A stretch of DNA of 64,000 bases from Paracentrotus lividus (taxonomy: Eukaryota > Echinodermata > Echinoidea > Camarodonta > Echinidae): NCBI GenBank assembly GCA_940671915.1, contig CALNVZ010000174.1, forward strand, positions 72,591,941-72,655,940, written 5' to 3'. The first letter of the stretch is position 1. Each line of letters begins with the position of its first letter. The translations under genes were made by a program, and so were the position numbers. The notes under the pieces are model-generated. The model was not told the DNA's origin, searched no databases, and saw nothing but the letters and a program-made list of their open reading frames with translations. Of this stretch, positions 34,936-46,289 are shown one piece after another.

Positions 34936-37260
34936 CTGCGTAAAAACAAAACAAAACAAAGGAATGGTTGGGAATGATGTTGGAAGTAGAACAAGTAAAA
35001 ACAAGTCTTTCGTATTATTATAGGATCAATAAAACTGTTGTGCTCGGGATTTCCTTTATAAAGCAAAATCATGTTCTAATTACAACGACAATTAGGCCTA
35101 CAAAATTTTAATGAAAAGTACATAAAAACATATTCCAAGCCCTTGTATTATATGAATTATTTTCATGCCTTTCCCATGTCAAATAGTACGGGGCGGTTTT
35201 GCATGTATATTTGAAAGGATAATGCACAAAGCTGTCATTTGATACAAAATACGTATAGTTTGGCCTAAAAGCTTAAATACCTTTATTCAAGAATTTTTGT
35301 TTTAAACCTTCAATGCACCAAAAGAAAAAATAGATAAATAATTTTAAAAAATAACACAAGCTTATAATTCTATAGAAAAATTGTATATGAGGAAAATTAT
35401 TTAATTTTGATTAGTGCATATAAATAATGAGTAAATCTCTAGTAATAGAGAAAAAGTCACAAAATCAAAATGGATTATTTCAATATAAAGGTCTTTATGT
35501 AAGCTTTAAAGTGTGCAGATCAGTGTTTGTTTTTTTTGTTTGTTTGTTTTTTCGTGATAACGAAACATAAAATATAAAGAGTTAGGACTGATCTGGACAA
35601 AAGAAATTTGATAACAGCTAACTGTTAAGCCTCTGCAAATTAAGGTAAATATAAAATTGGGGTAGATCCCCATCCAAATATTTCATGTACTTTACTCTTT
35701 ATCATTTGTTCGATGCGTGAAAAAGTAAAATCCCCTATTGTATTGGAAATTTTTTTTTAGACATTGTCTTCAAATTTAACATAAAATAATCTGCTATGAT
35801 TTTTGTTCCTACAATTCCAAACAAAAGCCGCAAAAGGTATTACTTTTCAACGCTTCTAAATGAAAAGCTTTTTATCACAAATACCATTCATGATAAGATA
35901 TCAAGTTTCTAACTCAGCACGCGGTTATGATTTAGCCGATCAAGGTCAGATACTAATGTAGGATTCTCTGATAAAACAAAGGATATCTTGATGAATCGGA
36001 CATGGAATCTTTGCAGGGGTTGAATGGGGGTAGGAGGGTTGTCTCGGCACCGCCACTCCCCGAGGCCCAACCTGCTTCATCCCGAGAGGAACTCCATGCG
36101 GGGTGTTCAAAGCTTCCTCTACAACCTACGCTTTCACCCCTCCCAGAGTGTTGAAAGTTTGGCCTTCTCACCCCTGTCATCGACTGATTTTCACCTTTTT
36201 TATTTCAGAGATTAGAAATATGGAACTCCTCTTGAAACAAATTCTCACATAAAGCCAAGTTTTTGAGATGTAATACTTGCTTCAAGTAGCAGCAGACGAT
36301 TCTGTTACCATGATGATACTATAAGGCCTACATTTTTCACAGAATTCTTTTAGCTTTTACCCAGTGCGCCCCAATCTCTCTTGTTTGTGACGCCAAAAGC
36401 GATCGCTTCAAGAGATTCCCCTCCGCACAGGCGAGAGCACTGAAAGGCTCAAAATACCAATATTGACTCTTTCGCTAAAAGGGCGTTGCCCGAGGGGCTT
36501 AACTCCCTGTTCGAGGGGTTTTAAATCCAGGCGATATACATTCCCCCTTTCTTTCGTTTCTAATTCGTATCAAATGGAGATGAGGATTTTATTGGGGTGT
36601 ATAGTTTGCGTTTCATTTCTGTCCTAGCCCCCATCTGGATAGCTAAGGGTCTCTCCCCTGAGGCAAACAGTGAAACGGCCATGCACAGATCGCTGTCGTG
36701 CTTGCCTTACCTAATTCTTTCATATCATTATCAATAACCTCGTTTCTTTATTCTCATACAGAACTTTATTCGTCTTGTTTTTCCAATGTAGGTTGTATAT
36801 GTGCATTCGTTTCATCGCACGAGTGTGAAAATGATATAATGTTTCTCGTAAGACACATATAAAAGGGGTCATAGAATATTCAGTGAAAATGGTACAGAGG
36901 GCACTTAAACAGCACAAAGACTGAGTGAAATTTTCATAATCCTTTATACTTCGAATTTTACACGTACATCGCATGAACGTGCCCAGTGAAGCTTTGAAAT
37001 CATTCGAGAGATCAGGAAAAGATTTTTTAGAAGTTGCAATTTTAGTGATCTATTCAAATGGTGTTTTTCATTGAACTTAATGTCTTATTCCTAGATTTAC
37101 CCTAAGTTATAGTATAATTAAATAATTATCTATACTATGAAGCCCTACAAGTAAACATTTATGTTTAACCAAACAAAATCCCTTTTTTCATTATAATGTA
37201 GTAAACAAAAGCATCGTATTTATTTTTTGAAGATATTGATATATTCTCCATCTTAAATTC
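34936..37260 (-). other. Intron of the Pax1/9-like gene, first part
   Basis: Mostly AT-rich. Two better-mixed blocks, 35960-36200 and 36350-36560, contain GC-richer non-repetitive sequence and may be intronic regulatory elements. The minus-strand open frame at 35953-36180 has no splice signals that would connect it to the two supported exons, and I do not call it coding. Confidence 0.3.
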
Positions 37261-37995
37261 TTAAAGGGAAGGTCTCGACCCATAATAAGTTGCTTTTATA
37301 AAAAGCAGAAGAAAACAAAACAGAATTAAAAATTTTGAAGAAAATCGGAATAATAATAAGAAAGTTATGAATATCTTTACGATGCACAAAAAAATTGATC
37401 GCTATACCAAATTTGCAACACAGACACAAAACTGTGATGTCATTGGGGCACAACTTGCCATGCATTTTCTATATTGTTTTATGATAAATTTTCACTTTAT
37501 GTGTTAAGAAACTGTTTTCCTCATAACTTTTGCCAAGATATATTGACGGCAATATGCTATTGCATCTAATACCAAAAAATAAAAAGATTTTGTAAATTTT
37601 CAGTACAAAAAAAAGAAGATATTCATGAATGATGAATTTCATGAAAAATATCACTTTTCTTTTGAAATGTCATTGCAATTCTCATTTTATGAAAATGCAT
37701 AGATGCAATAACATATTGCCATCAATATATATTGGCCAAAGCTATGAGGAAAACACTTTCTTAACAAAATAAAGTGAAAATTTATCATAAAACAATATAG
37801 AAAATGCGTGGTTGTGCCCCTATCACATCATAGGTGTTGCCAATTTGGCATAGCGATCAATTTTTTGTGCACCATAAAGATATTCATAACTTTCTTATTG
37901 TTAGTCATATTTTCTTCAAACTTTTTTAAATCCGTTTTTATAATATTTCTGCTTTTATAAAAGCAACTTATTTTGGGGCCAGACCTTCCTTTTAA
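37261..37995. mobile_element. TTAA-flanked foldback MITE
   Basis: The element begins TTAA then AGGGAAGGTC and ends GACCTTCCTT then TTAA. Its arms (about 37261-37590 and 37680-37995) are imperfect reverse complements over roughly 300 bp, sharing for example TTGCTTTTATAAAA and GAATATCTTTA. Only about 90 bp separates them. TTAA target duplications are typical of piggyBac and Kolobok superfamilies. No transposase frame is present, so it is non-autonomous. It lies inside the intron of the Pax1/9-like gene. Confidence 0.75.
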
Positions 37996-38574
37996 ATCAT
38001 CAGTTCGCCATGGACTTTATTGATTTATTTATATTGGGAATTTTAGTACACACACTAAGAGTATTTGGTTAAATTTTGCACCTTTAAATGTTATAAGTAC
38101 ACCTTAGTGATATATCGTGCACCATTCAGGGTGCTCCCTGTGTGACATTACGTGTAAGTGTGACATTTAACTGCAAAGCAGGAACAAGAATTACAATCTT
38201 TATCACTATTGTTGGCATGGTTGGGGACGCTTCTTAATTTCCACTGTCTTGTTTTTGTTCTTCTAAGCGGTAGTATAAATGAAATTAAACAGGGCCTCCA
38301 AACTTTGCGGGTGATTTGTCTTGTTCAACTTCATTCAGAAAAAAAAAGAAGAAGTTACTCTTCCAGCTAATGCTGTAATCATAATTGCAAACATTAAAGA
38401 CTGACAGAAATCGCGTGAGATTTCGAAGCAAATTTGTAATTTTTTTAAAGTTTTTTAATTTTATTGTTTTTGTTGTTTATTTTTTTGCCGAGATATTGAT
38501 GACGGAATATCACCATAGTCATAAGTACTCCTTTGTACTCCTACGTTAACATGGAGGGAAAATAACCTCTTTTT

Positions 38575-38576
<2 letters not shown>
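37996..38576. other. Intronic AT-rich DNA, nothing recognised
   Basis: Unremarkable intron sequence between the TTAA foldback and the (TA)n tract. It has short T runs near 38430-38490 and no splice-flanked open frame. Confidence 0.3.

Positions 38577-38647
<71 letters not shown>
38577..38647. repeat. (TA)n microsatellite
   Basis: Uninterrupted alternating T and A over about 70 bp inside the intron of the Pax1/9-like gene, immediately left of the inverted-repeat structure at 38660-39530. Confidence 0.95.
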
Positions 38648-38648
<1 letters not shown>

Positions 38649-38659
38649 TTACTGTGAAG

Positions 38660-39530
38660 CATACAGAGAGAGTAGAAAAAAAAAGTTATTTTGTTTGAAG
38701 CATGAACATTTAATCGTGGGTTTCATGATATGTCTTGGTAGAGCCATCCTTCCAGCATTTGTTGGTACCCTTTTCATTTGGACATTTGCATGCATGACTG
38801 AGTAACAGACAATCTTCAGTAGATAGCAGTATTCCAAATGTACCAAATAGATGGATGAAAATTAAAAAACAAATGTTGACAGATTATGTGTACATATACA
38901 TACACACACCCTCTTACCACTCACACACATCAATCTTCCCTCACACACACGCACATCTTCCCAAAAGCATCCACACACAAAGTAAACAATTTACAGTAAT
39001 ATTTCCTTCCCCTTTGAAGTTTTGTTTACAAAGACCATCACTGAATGTTTGGGACGAAATTCCCTAAGAACTGTTTTTTGAGTGGGGGCAGGTGTGTTTA
39101 TTGTGTGGGTGTTTTGATGAGGGTGTGGGTGTGTGTGTATGTGTATATGTGTGCTGGTGTAGATGAAATAGGGTATATGCGTGTGTATGTGAGTAGAGGG
39201 TGTATGTGGGTGTATGTGTTCAGAGTGTGGGTGTGTATGTGGATTGTGAATGTGAATGTGTAAATGAGGGTGCGTGTGGGTTTGTATCATGGTGCATGCA
39301 CATTAGAAATAAATTATCAATTTGTTTATTCTTCACCCAGCCACTTGGCGCAGGTGAGATTTTACCTCCTTCTGACGATTTTCCATTATTCAGTCATGCG
39401 TGCAAAGATACAAATGAAAAGGGTACCAGCATATGCTAGGAGGATGACTCTACCAAGAAATGTCATGAAACGCATGATTAAATCTTCATATTTTTTACAA
39501 GACAACTTAAAAATGATGGGACATATAATA
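38660..39530. repeat. Large inverted repeat with CA/GT-rich inner arms
   Basis: The segment 38690-38830 is the approximate reverse complement of 39380-39520. Inside these outer arms lie a CA-rich stretch (38890-38985) and a GT-rich stretch (39080-39290), so the inner sequence can also pair. In each outer arm one frame is open and the translations resemble each other (YSVMHANVQMKRVP on the minus strand, YSVMRAKIQMKRVP on the plus strand). This follows from shared ancestry and does not prove coding. It could be a degraded foldback transposon or an inverted duplication. Confidence 0.65.
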
Positions 39531-39621
39531 ATGCTCAAGAAATAAAATTTTCAGGGTTTCCTTTTGAAACATTGTATACATGTACTAACAACTTGTATAT
39601 CCCAACACCTTTTTTTTTGTT

Positions 39622-39623
39622 TT

Positions 39624-39662
<39 letters not shown>
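39622..39662. repeat. Poly-T tract
   Basis: About 40 consecutive T within the intron. It could be the reverse-strand tail of a retroposed copy, but no recognisable body adjoins it. Confidence 0.9.
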
Positions 39663-39664
<2 letters not shown>

Positions 39665-40392
39665 AAGCCTCCACAAAGTTAATCAATCCCTATAAAACGG
39701 GTAAATATATTCTGATGTACCGTAACTATAGCATAAATACGATGTAAGAAGTGAAACAAATACAAAAACATTGTATGTATTGTATGATAATAATTAACAT
39801 ATCAATGCAGAGAAAAATACAATGAATACCCCCTAAAAAAAAAAATGAAAACATTTTCTTCATTGTTCTTTTCGCCACCAAAACTTCAAATTATTTTTTG
39901 ATAAGTACCCTTTAAAGGTTTATGGCTGAATTGACTCCCACGCCAACTTCAACTTCTTGACGAGTGAATTGTGACTACCCGCGTGAACTCGGTTCAATGC
40001 CCCAAGAACGGGAAAAAACAATTTCCAAAATAAAGTTGACGATGTAATTATTATCTGTTCTTCGATACCACTGCCTGTTTATGAAAAGTTACATTGTGTA
40101 TACAGCTCGTTTACACGATACTTTTGTCGAAAAGATGGGGAAAAGGCGAAAATAAATCCTGATATCCTTTGTCTACCGGGGCAAATATATTGATGTATCA
40201 TTTTTACCATATTCATGCGGTGTTGATTATGAATTTATTGAATGTCTATTGAGAAAACATTATTTTTATTTAAATCTTCCTGGTTTAATATTTGCAACTT
40301 ATATTGTAGGCTTCCTTTGTTTAGTACTAGACTTTCATTTAACAATGTTACATTTGTTTCTTTGATAGAGGTTCTTGTCACCTGATACATAC
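39663..40392. other. Intron, nothing recognised
   Basis: AT-rich sequence immediately downstream (on the minus strand) of the 161-bp exon. No repeat structure or further exon was found. Confidence 0.3.
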
Positions 40393-40553
40393 CTTTCCTT
40401 CTAGATGAATGTCTGCCGAACTGACGCTACAAGTCACGTGATTCTTGATACCATTTGCTTGCCGCCTGTAGTCTGCCAGGGACATCTGATGAGCTGTGTG
40501 AGCCAGGGCAGTGTTCTCTGCTCCCGTTGCAGTGTACAAGCCCGTCGGGAACC
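40393..40553 (-). CDS. pax1/9: Penultimate coding exon of the Pax1/9-like gene
   Basis: On the minus strand the acceptor is CGCTCTTTCTTTAG followed by GGTTCCC, and the donor is GAAGGAAAG followed by GTATGTATC. The exon is 161 bp: two bases complete a split codon, then 53 codons, ending in phase 0. The terminal exon at 34935 begins in phase 0, so the two join in frame across a 5.5-kb intron. The peptide includes ENTALAHTAHQMSLADYRRQ, then ANGIKNHV, then SSADIHLEGK. Those pieces line up loosely with the VNGLEK and EADIKY stretches that I recall just upstream of the last exon in vertebrate PAX1, and this exon is near the size of PAX9 exon 3. No paired domain is encoded here. The 5' part of the gene must lie further right; no exon carrying a paired domain (GGVFVNGRP-type motif) can be found up to 64000, implying an upstream intron of at least 23 kb. 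Confidence 0.55.
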
Positions 40554-40939
40554 CTAAAGAAAGAGCGAGGTGAGAGAAAGCAGGAAAAGGGTCATTAGAA
40601 GAAGCAATTAGCAAAGCGGACATTTAACAACTCATTCCAACTTAGATTTCTATGCCTGGGGCTAAGGAACCCGTGGATTTAGGTACACACATATATAAAC
40701 ACGTCGGGTTCAACTAAGCAACCATATGCAGTGACTTTCTTTTCGTGTTCTAGCTTAACGCGGGCTTTGAGAAACAGACGATCGAGATCGGTTTTTAGTG
40801 GTTTGTCACTCATGGGGGAGCGGGAAAGGTGTTATCCTGGACTGCGACACAATTCAGGTGTTAGAAAAACACATAAATATAAACACCACCCGATACGATC
40901 TCTGTTGAAATACAACTCAATGATGTAAGACTTCACCTT

Positions 40940-41340
40940 ATCATAATTTCACATTTAGGGCCTCAATCAATTATATTCAGTTGTATCATATAATCATAAC
41001 AATTAGTGTCAGTTATTTTTTATACAGTTTATATGGATGGGTTGTGATAAAACCTGTCGCGGAGATTTGTTAATGTCTTTTTATCTGATAGCTTTGCTTG
41101 TGTCTCATTTGTCACTCTTAGTGATTAAAGAGTCGGAATGAAGATTGTCAACATCGACTACACGCCCGTTTCCTTTTAATGCGATTTCACCAAAATGAGT
41201 CAGTGATCTCCGGCATCTAATTTCGGCATTAATGGTGATTGAATTGTGACTTATTTGTCTTCTTCCTCCAGCCTATCTCGCTCCAATACCCAATTACCCT
41301 ACAGCTCAAATCGAGCCTTAATTCGTTTTCATGTATTGAG
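40940..41340. promoter_or_regulatory. Candidate enhancer near the Pax1/9-like gene
   Basis: Non-repetitive, balanced-composition DNA 400-800 bp from the 161-bp exon, dense in homeodomain-type cores (CAATCAATTATA, CAATTAGTG, TTTAATGCGATT, GGCATTAATGGTGATTGAAT), a GATA-type site (TTATCTGATAG) and a TGAGTCA. The site cluster is visible; enhancer activity is inference. Confidence 0.3.
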
Positions 41341-42807
41341 AAGATATAAGTTTCATCCAAATCCAATGGAAATATGATTTTGATAGTCAACGTAGCAAGT
41401 TTATATTTATCAGTTATATAAATGGAACACTCTCCCCTAACCCTTTACAAAAAAGGCGAAGTACTATACTAACGCACTTGCGAAACGTATACATTTTTTT
41501 TAATCGTCAAAAAATTTACCAGTTTCTTTAAAACTGTATTACATAGATAAATAGCATTATTTATCGTAATTAAAGCAAATTTTTACTTGACGTAAAACAT
41601 GTGTAAATTTGCGAGGGAATGGCAAGGGGGTATTTGTTTGGACCATCTCTCGATGCTCTGTTCGCTTTTTCCGACACCCTCCGCGAACTAGTTTAGACAG
41701 AGCGAAGAAACAAATTGTCATACACTCGCACAATTCAGGCTCAATTGGCGCGAGTTTATTTGTAAATTCTCGTCACCCCTCCCCTACAAGGTTGTCATCG
41801 TTGTTCAAAGAAATAAAGGAAAGAAGGAGGAAGGTTTGGAGACACTGACAAAGATGAGCTACTGACAGATCCAAAGACCTCTCTTGACTCCGCAACGTTG
41901 GATGATTTGCCAAACACGGCCACTGGCTGTGGTGAACCGTGTAACAACAAGAACGAAAGTATGATGTCGGGATCTGACTATTTCCGTTATAGCGAGGCGC
42001 TTCGAAGACACCACACGGTAGTGACAAATAAATTAAGAAGCTGTTATACTTAACATTAAATTTCATTGTCTTCCCTATAATTTGTTTTATTCAAACTCGC
42101 CAGGCCTATAGTTCGGTGTTTTTGTTGTTGATTTTTTTCTTTTAGAAAGAGAAATAACATAAAAGCCTCTCCCTGGAGAACATGTAATTATAAAGACAAT
42201 GCTTAATTATAAATAAATATCAAATAATTATAAATGTCAGACATGGCTGGATAAGCAACACAAATAAAACAAAACTGAAAGCCGGATCCGGTACTTGTCC
42301 TATGGTCATGCGTTTCCACCTGTATATGTACTGTAGTTGGTCGCTTATCATGCGTTAACGTCGGCTAGGCGTCCATGTGACGCTTTCATAACAATTACAG
42401 ACCAAACCGCATATGCTGCGCATGACATAGGGTCACAAACGCCCAACAATCAGACAAGACAGAATATAGTGACGGATCTAAAAATATGAATTTTTAGGAG
42501 CCGACACTTATGGGGTGTCGAATTCTGGAGAGAAAATGGTTAAATATTTCTTGGGCTAAGGGAGTCGGGGTCGTGGAGAGGTATATTCCATTCCCATACG
42601 ACACTACCCAAAAGTGGTAAATGTTAGTAACTTCCTCTCCCTGTAATACATGGGGGCCGTCATGTTCCTCTTTGTCATTCATGGTTCACTCTTGCTCCGT
42701 CACCACTCTGCATTTTTGGTTCCGCGATTTTGAACAGTTCCCCTTACCCGATGAGGATGTGTTGTTAGTCATGATTGGTCGTTGAGAGCCGAAAGGACGT
42801 TATCGCC
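41341..42807. other. No gene recognised
   Basis: Contains a plus-strand and a minus-strand open frame between 41609 and 42066 without splice or family support. Confidence 0.25.
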
Positions 42808-43063
42808 TTATGCGGCGGTCACAACTCACCGTACCTTCGACATGCAACTCCCTACGATGGATTTCGTAGAAAATTCGTGCAGCGGAGGTACCTTGGAGGT
42901 ACAATGCATGTACGACGTGCAGGAAGTTTTTACAATACCCTTTCTACAGAAACGCAGGAATCGCAGAAGCTGACCAGGACCTGTGCGTGCGTTGTACATG
43001 CAACGCAGGCTACGTTGATGGCACGTGCCCCGTAGCCTACGACGAGTTGTGACCGCCGCATAA
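42808..43063. mobile_element. 256-bp MITE
   Basis: Perfect 20-bp ends TTATGCGGCGGTCACAACTC and its reverse complement. Inside, GTACAATGCATGTACGACGT and ACGTTGTACATGCAACG-type words add further inverted pairing. Open frames crossing it in several registers are artefacts. Confidence 0.8.
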
Positions 43064-43345
43064 ACAATAGTAAACATTAGCAATGCCCTTCTGACGCTCA
43101 ACAAACCCCCTTTCCCGTTGTATCAAGGTTGTACCTTTCTTGGCTGCCGATGTGCTTGGCTTGATTAAGGTGCGTTCGTGAATGAGAGAGAAGCAGTCAA
43201 TGAAAACGAACCTACAACTCAACAGAATAGACTAGGAAGCCGTTTCTCCAGGTTTAAATTATTATTGTTTGAATATCCATGTGAAAATATAGATATCTAT
43301 CTATTATTTCCTTATTTTTGTTCACAATTTTAACCGGTCTCTTTA

Positions 43346-43640
43346 CACTGTTAAAACGCTGTGTAAAAAAAACCCACACAACTTGTTTAAAACTTTACAC
43401 ATCCGCTGTTTACTATAGGAACCATCCAACTCTTGTTTAAAGTTATTAAACAACACCTGTTGTTTATGATTAAATTAAATTTAATTTGTTTAAGAATCTT
43501 ACACAAATGTCTAAAATAAGTTTAAACAGCATACTTGTTTAAAGAAAGTTGTTTAAAATATTAAAAGTAATTTTTAAGCTTTAAAAAAGTGCCGGTGCCG
43601 GAAATCAAAATCACGACCTTTGAATTATTAGCTCTGATGG
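43346..43640. mobile_element. Truncated copy of the GTTTAA-rich MITE family
   Basis: It begins CACTGTTAAAACGC after TA, continues as many TTGTTTAAA/TTTAAACAA words, and ends in a degraded tRNA-like piece (GCCGGAAATC, CACGACCTTTGA). This matches the order seen in the full element at 48870-49455; the right end is absent. Confidence 0.6.
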
Positions 43641-44481
43641 CCATAAAGACATTTTTTCAACGTACATGTGTATATATCTGAATACAATGTTACAAAGCCT
43701 TTAATGAGCGTACATCAGAAAATGTCTAAACCATTTTGGTTCCCAATTTAAACCATCTTTCCAAATCCCACCTTCCCCATCCAGGAAATGTTAGGTGCGC
43801 TTTACATGCTCACGAAAGTACCTTAATCACCCTTTTTTACCTATTCTTCTGCTCGAATTATAAAGAAAACGAAACAATTTGTCCATGACTGCATCAGTCT
43901 TGGGACAGTTGATTAGCATCTTAACTTCTAATGAATAACATTCCTTCTCTTGTCCTAGAGAGAATGAAGTCATAACAAAAGTACATTGAACACAGAGTCA
44001 TGTCTGCAAAGACGCAAATTCATATCGATACCTGCAACGTCGAATCAATGCCCCTGACAGGAGATACAGGTGTCTAGATTAGGCGTAACCAAAGTAAGGT
44101 CCATATCTAATTTTAAAGGCAATCCGACTTTTAAAAGATTAATTTTAAGATTTTAAATTTATTAAGCATCAAATATTAATTATTGAATATCTGTATAATT
44201 ATCATATTAATACTAGTTATTTGAATTTGAGAACAGCAATTCAATATACTTTTAAGGTATGATACCACCTTTCTATTGATTGACATTGATTTTTAACTGA
44301 TGCCACATGACCATTGTACATTTAATGCCCCTTATTATGGCGTCAATGTGGTCATTGTCCGTGAACGTGCTTCTCTCACAATTGTGCATGTGTGTTAAAC
44401 AGTTCAAACAGACGGGAAGTCACTTTCAAATTCTTGTTATTCACGTCTTTATTATTTAACATTATTGTACATTTTTCATTT
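43641..44481. other. No gene recognised
   Basis: AT-rich DNA without supported features. Confidence 0.3.
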
Positions 44482-45161
44482 TTAAGGGGGGGGGGAGAGT
44501 TATAGGCAAATTGTTACACTTCTATTCGGCTCATTTCTGAAGAAATGAAAAGAAATAACCCTCCAAAACCATATATCAGTAGAGAGGTTATATATTATGG
44601 ACAAAATAAAATCACCAAAAATGCCTATTAGCATAATTTATGCAAATTAGCCCTTTTTTGCAAAACAAAATAACTCAAGAATGGAATGTCTGTTGCTGTT
44701 CAAACTTTGCATGCTTATTGGTGAAATGTGTCTTCGGGGAATGAATGAATGGATGAGAATTTTAAGTAAAGTTTTTAGTTTTCTGGTAATAATGTCATGA
44801 ATATATAATTAGCTATAAAAAAAAACACGAGAAAATACAAAAGAAAAAACACATTAAAAAATATATATATGTTTTTTTATTCTTTTATCCCAATCCATTC
44901 ATTCCCAGACATGTGTTAAGAGAACATCTGTGCAAAAAATGGAGTTATTTGTGTGTAACGTATTCAGTAGATCTTGTTTTGGGCAGAAAAGGCTAATTTG
45001 CATAAATTATGCTAATTAGGCATTTTTGGTGATTTTTTTAGATTCCTTGATATATAAAATCTCTACTGATATATGGTTTTGGAGGGTTATTTCTTTTCAT
45101 TTCTTCAGAAATGAGCCAAATACAAGTGTAACAATTTGCCTATAACCCACCCCCCCCTTAA
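44482..45161. mobile_element. TTAA-flanked foldback MITE with G-run/C-run ends
   Basis: TTAA then a run of G and AGAGTTATAGGCAAATTG at the left mirrors CAATTTGCCTATAACCC, a run of C and TTAA at the right. Arms of about 300 bp are inverted repeats sharing CATTTCTGAAGAAATGA, CCATATATCAGTAGAGA and CATTCATTC phrases, with about 70 bp between. piggyBac/Kolobok-type target. Confidence 0.75.
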
Positions 45162-45229
45162 AAATGAGAATTGTGTTAAATGTAATAGTTAAGACGACTT
45201 CTAATATGAATCTGCGAACAAAAAACAAA

Positions 45230-45660
45230 AAACCGTTAGGCTGTCATCCTATTTCAGAGCTTGTCAACTTTCTTCCCGGCCTCCCATCAATTAATAGAGC
45301 CTAAACAGTCTTTAGTGTGATTGTTGTTTTTGCTTATATTGATTTTGGATCGTGTGGATTGTCTGTGGTATTCATGGGGTCTACCTCCCACCATATGGAG
45401 TGCTTGAATTGCTTGGGTTTTGATAAATCGGCCAGCAATATGTTACATCTCCCTCCGGGTGACTTGAGGTATCCAACAAAACCAAGAACCGCTTCACCGT
45501 CCGTGACCATCCATACAATCCTCACACGCTCTCACACCAACTCTAAAGCCCATCCTTTAAATTTATTACACCTCATTATCAAAACGACGGTAAATATTGA
45601 TCCATTATTAAAGACCAATTTGTGGCTTTTTGTGTAAGTTTTGACTTATTGGAGACCGGT
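45230..45660. promoter_or_regulatory. Candidate conserved non-coding block
   Basis: Balanced-composition, non-repetitive DNA with open frames on both strands. Nothing identifies a protein. Given a developmental gene nearby, a regulatory element is the more likely reading, but this is inference. Confidence 0.2.
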
Positions 45661-46289
45661 AATTATACTTGCATTAGGCCACGTGTGTGCGCGCGCGCTC
45701 CGCTATGCGCTCTAAGCGGGGAAACCTGATCACCACGACAGGAAACACATCTCATGCTGTTTACACTCAGTCATCTTTCGCACATAGCCCGACGTCATCT
45801 TCATGAAGAGAACTAACATTTGGAAACAAAATTGAGGAGGGAGAGAGAATGGAACTCTAGCACCCTTCAATAAGAAGAAAAGGGCGCGATATTGATAAGA
45901 AACTGTACAGAGGAGACAAGGGACCCACTCTCTTCACCCTCTCCAAGGAGACTGAGACCGCCAGCGGGACGGCGGGAAATGGAACAGCAAAACCCAAAAG
46001 TCCTCGGGCTTGCATCCATTGTTACAATACATGCAAATCATAGAAGCCATGTCCCTAGGGCGATTGCTGTACAGCATATTGTATCGAGTAAACAGGGGTC
46101 TTTAGTTGCCTGTTTCCAAGCATTGAACGACATGGTACCTTATCTGTGTCCCATTAGTCCACTCTTACAACCCTCTCTTCTCACACACTCATGTGACCAA
46201 CCAACCGAACCTGCTTCTCTCGCTCGATGCCAGCTAATAGCAAATCTTACATTTTCTTCAAATCTAATGAATATTTGATTGGATATTTT
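45661..46289. other. No gene recognised
   Basis: Includes a plus-strand frame (45892-46278) with a Pro/Arg/Ser-rich start; no ATG-plus-splice logic supports it. Confidence 0.25.

Noticed and set aside
42775-43104. Overlapping frames with plausible-looking composition
   Set aside because: They run across the 256-bp MITE in three registers and both strands.
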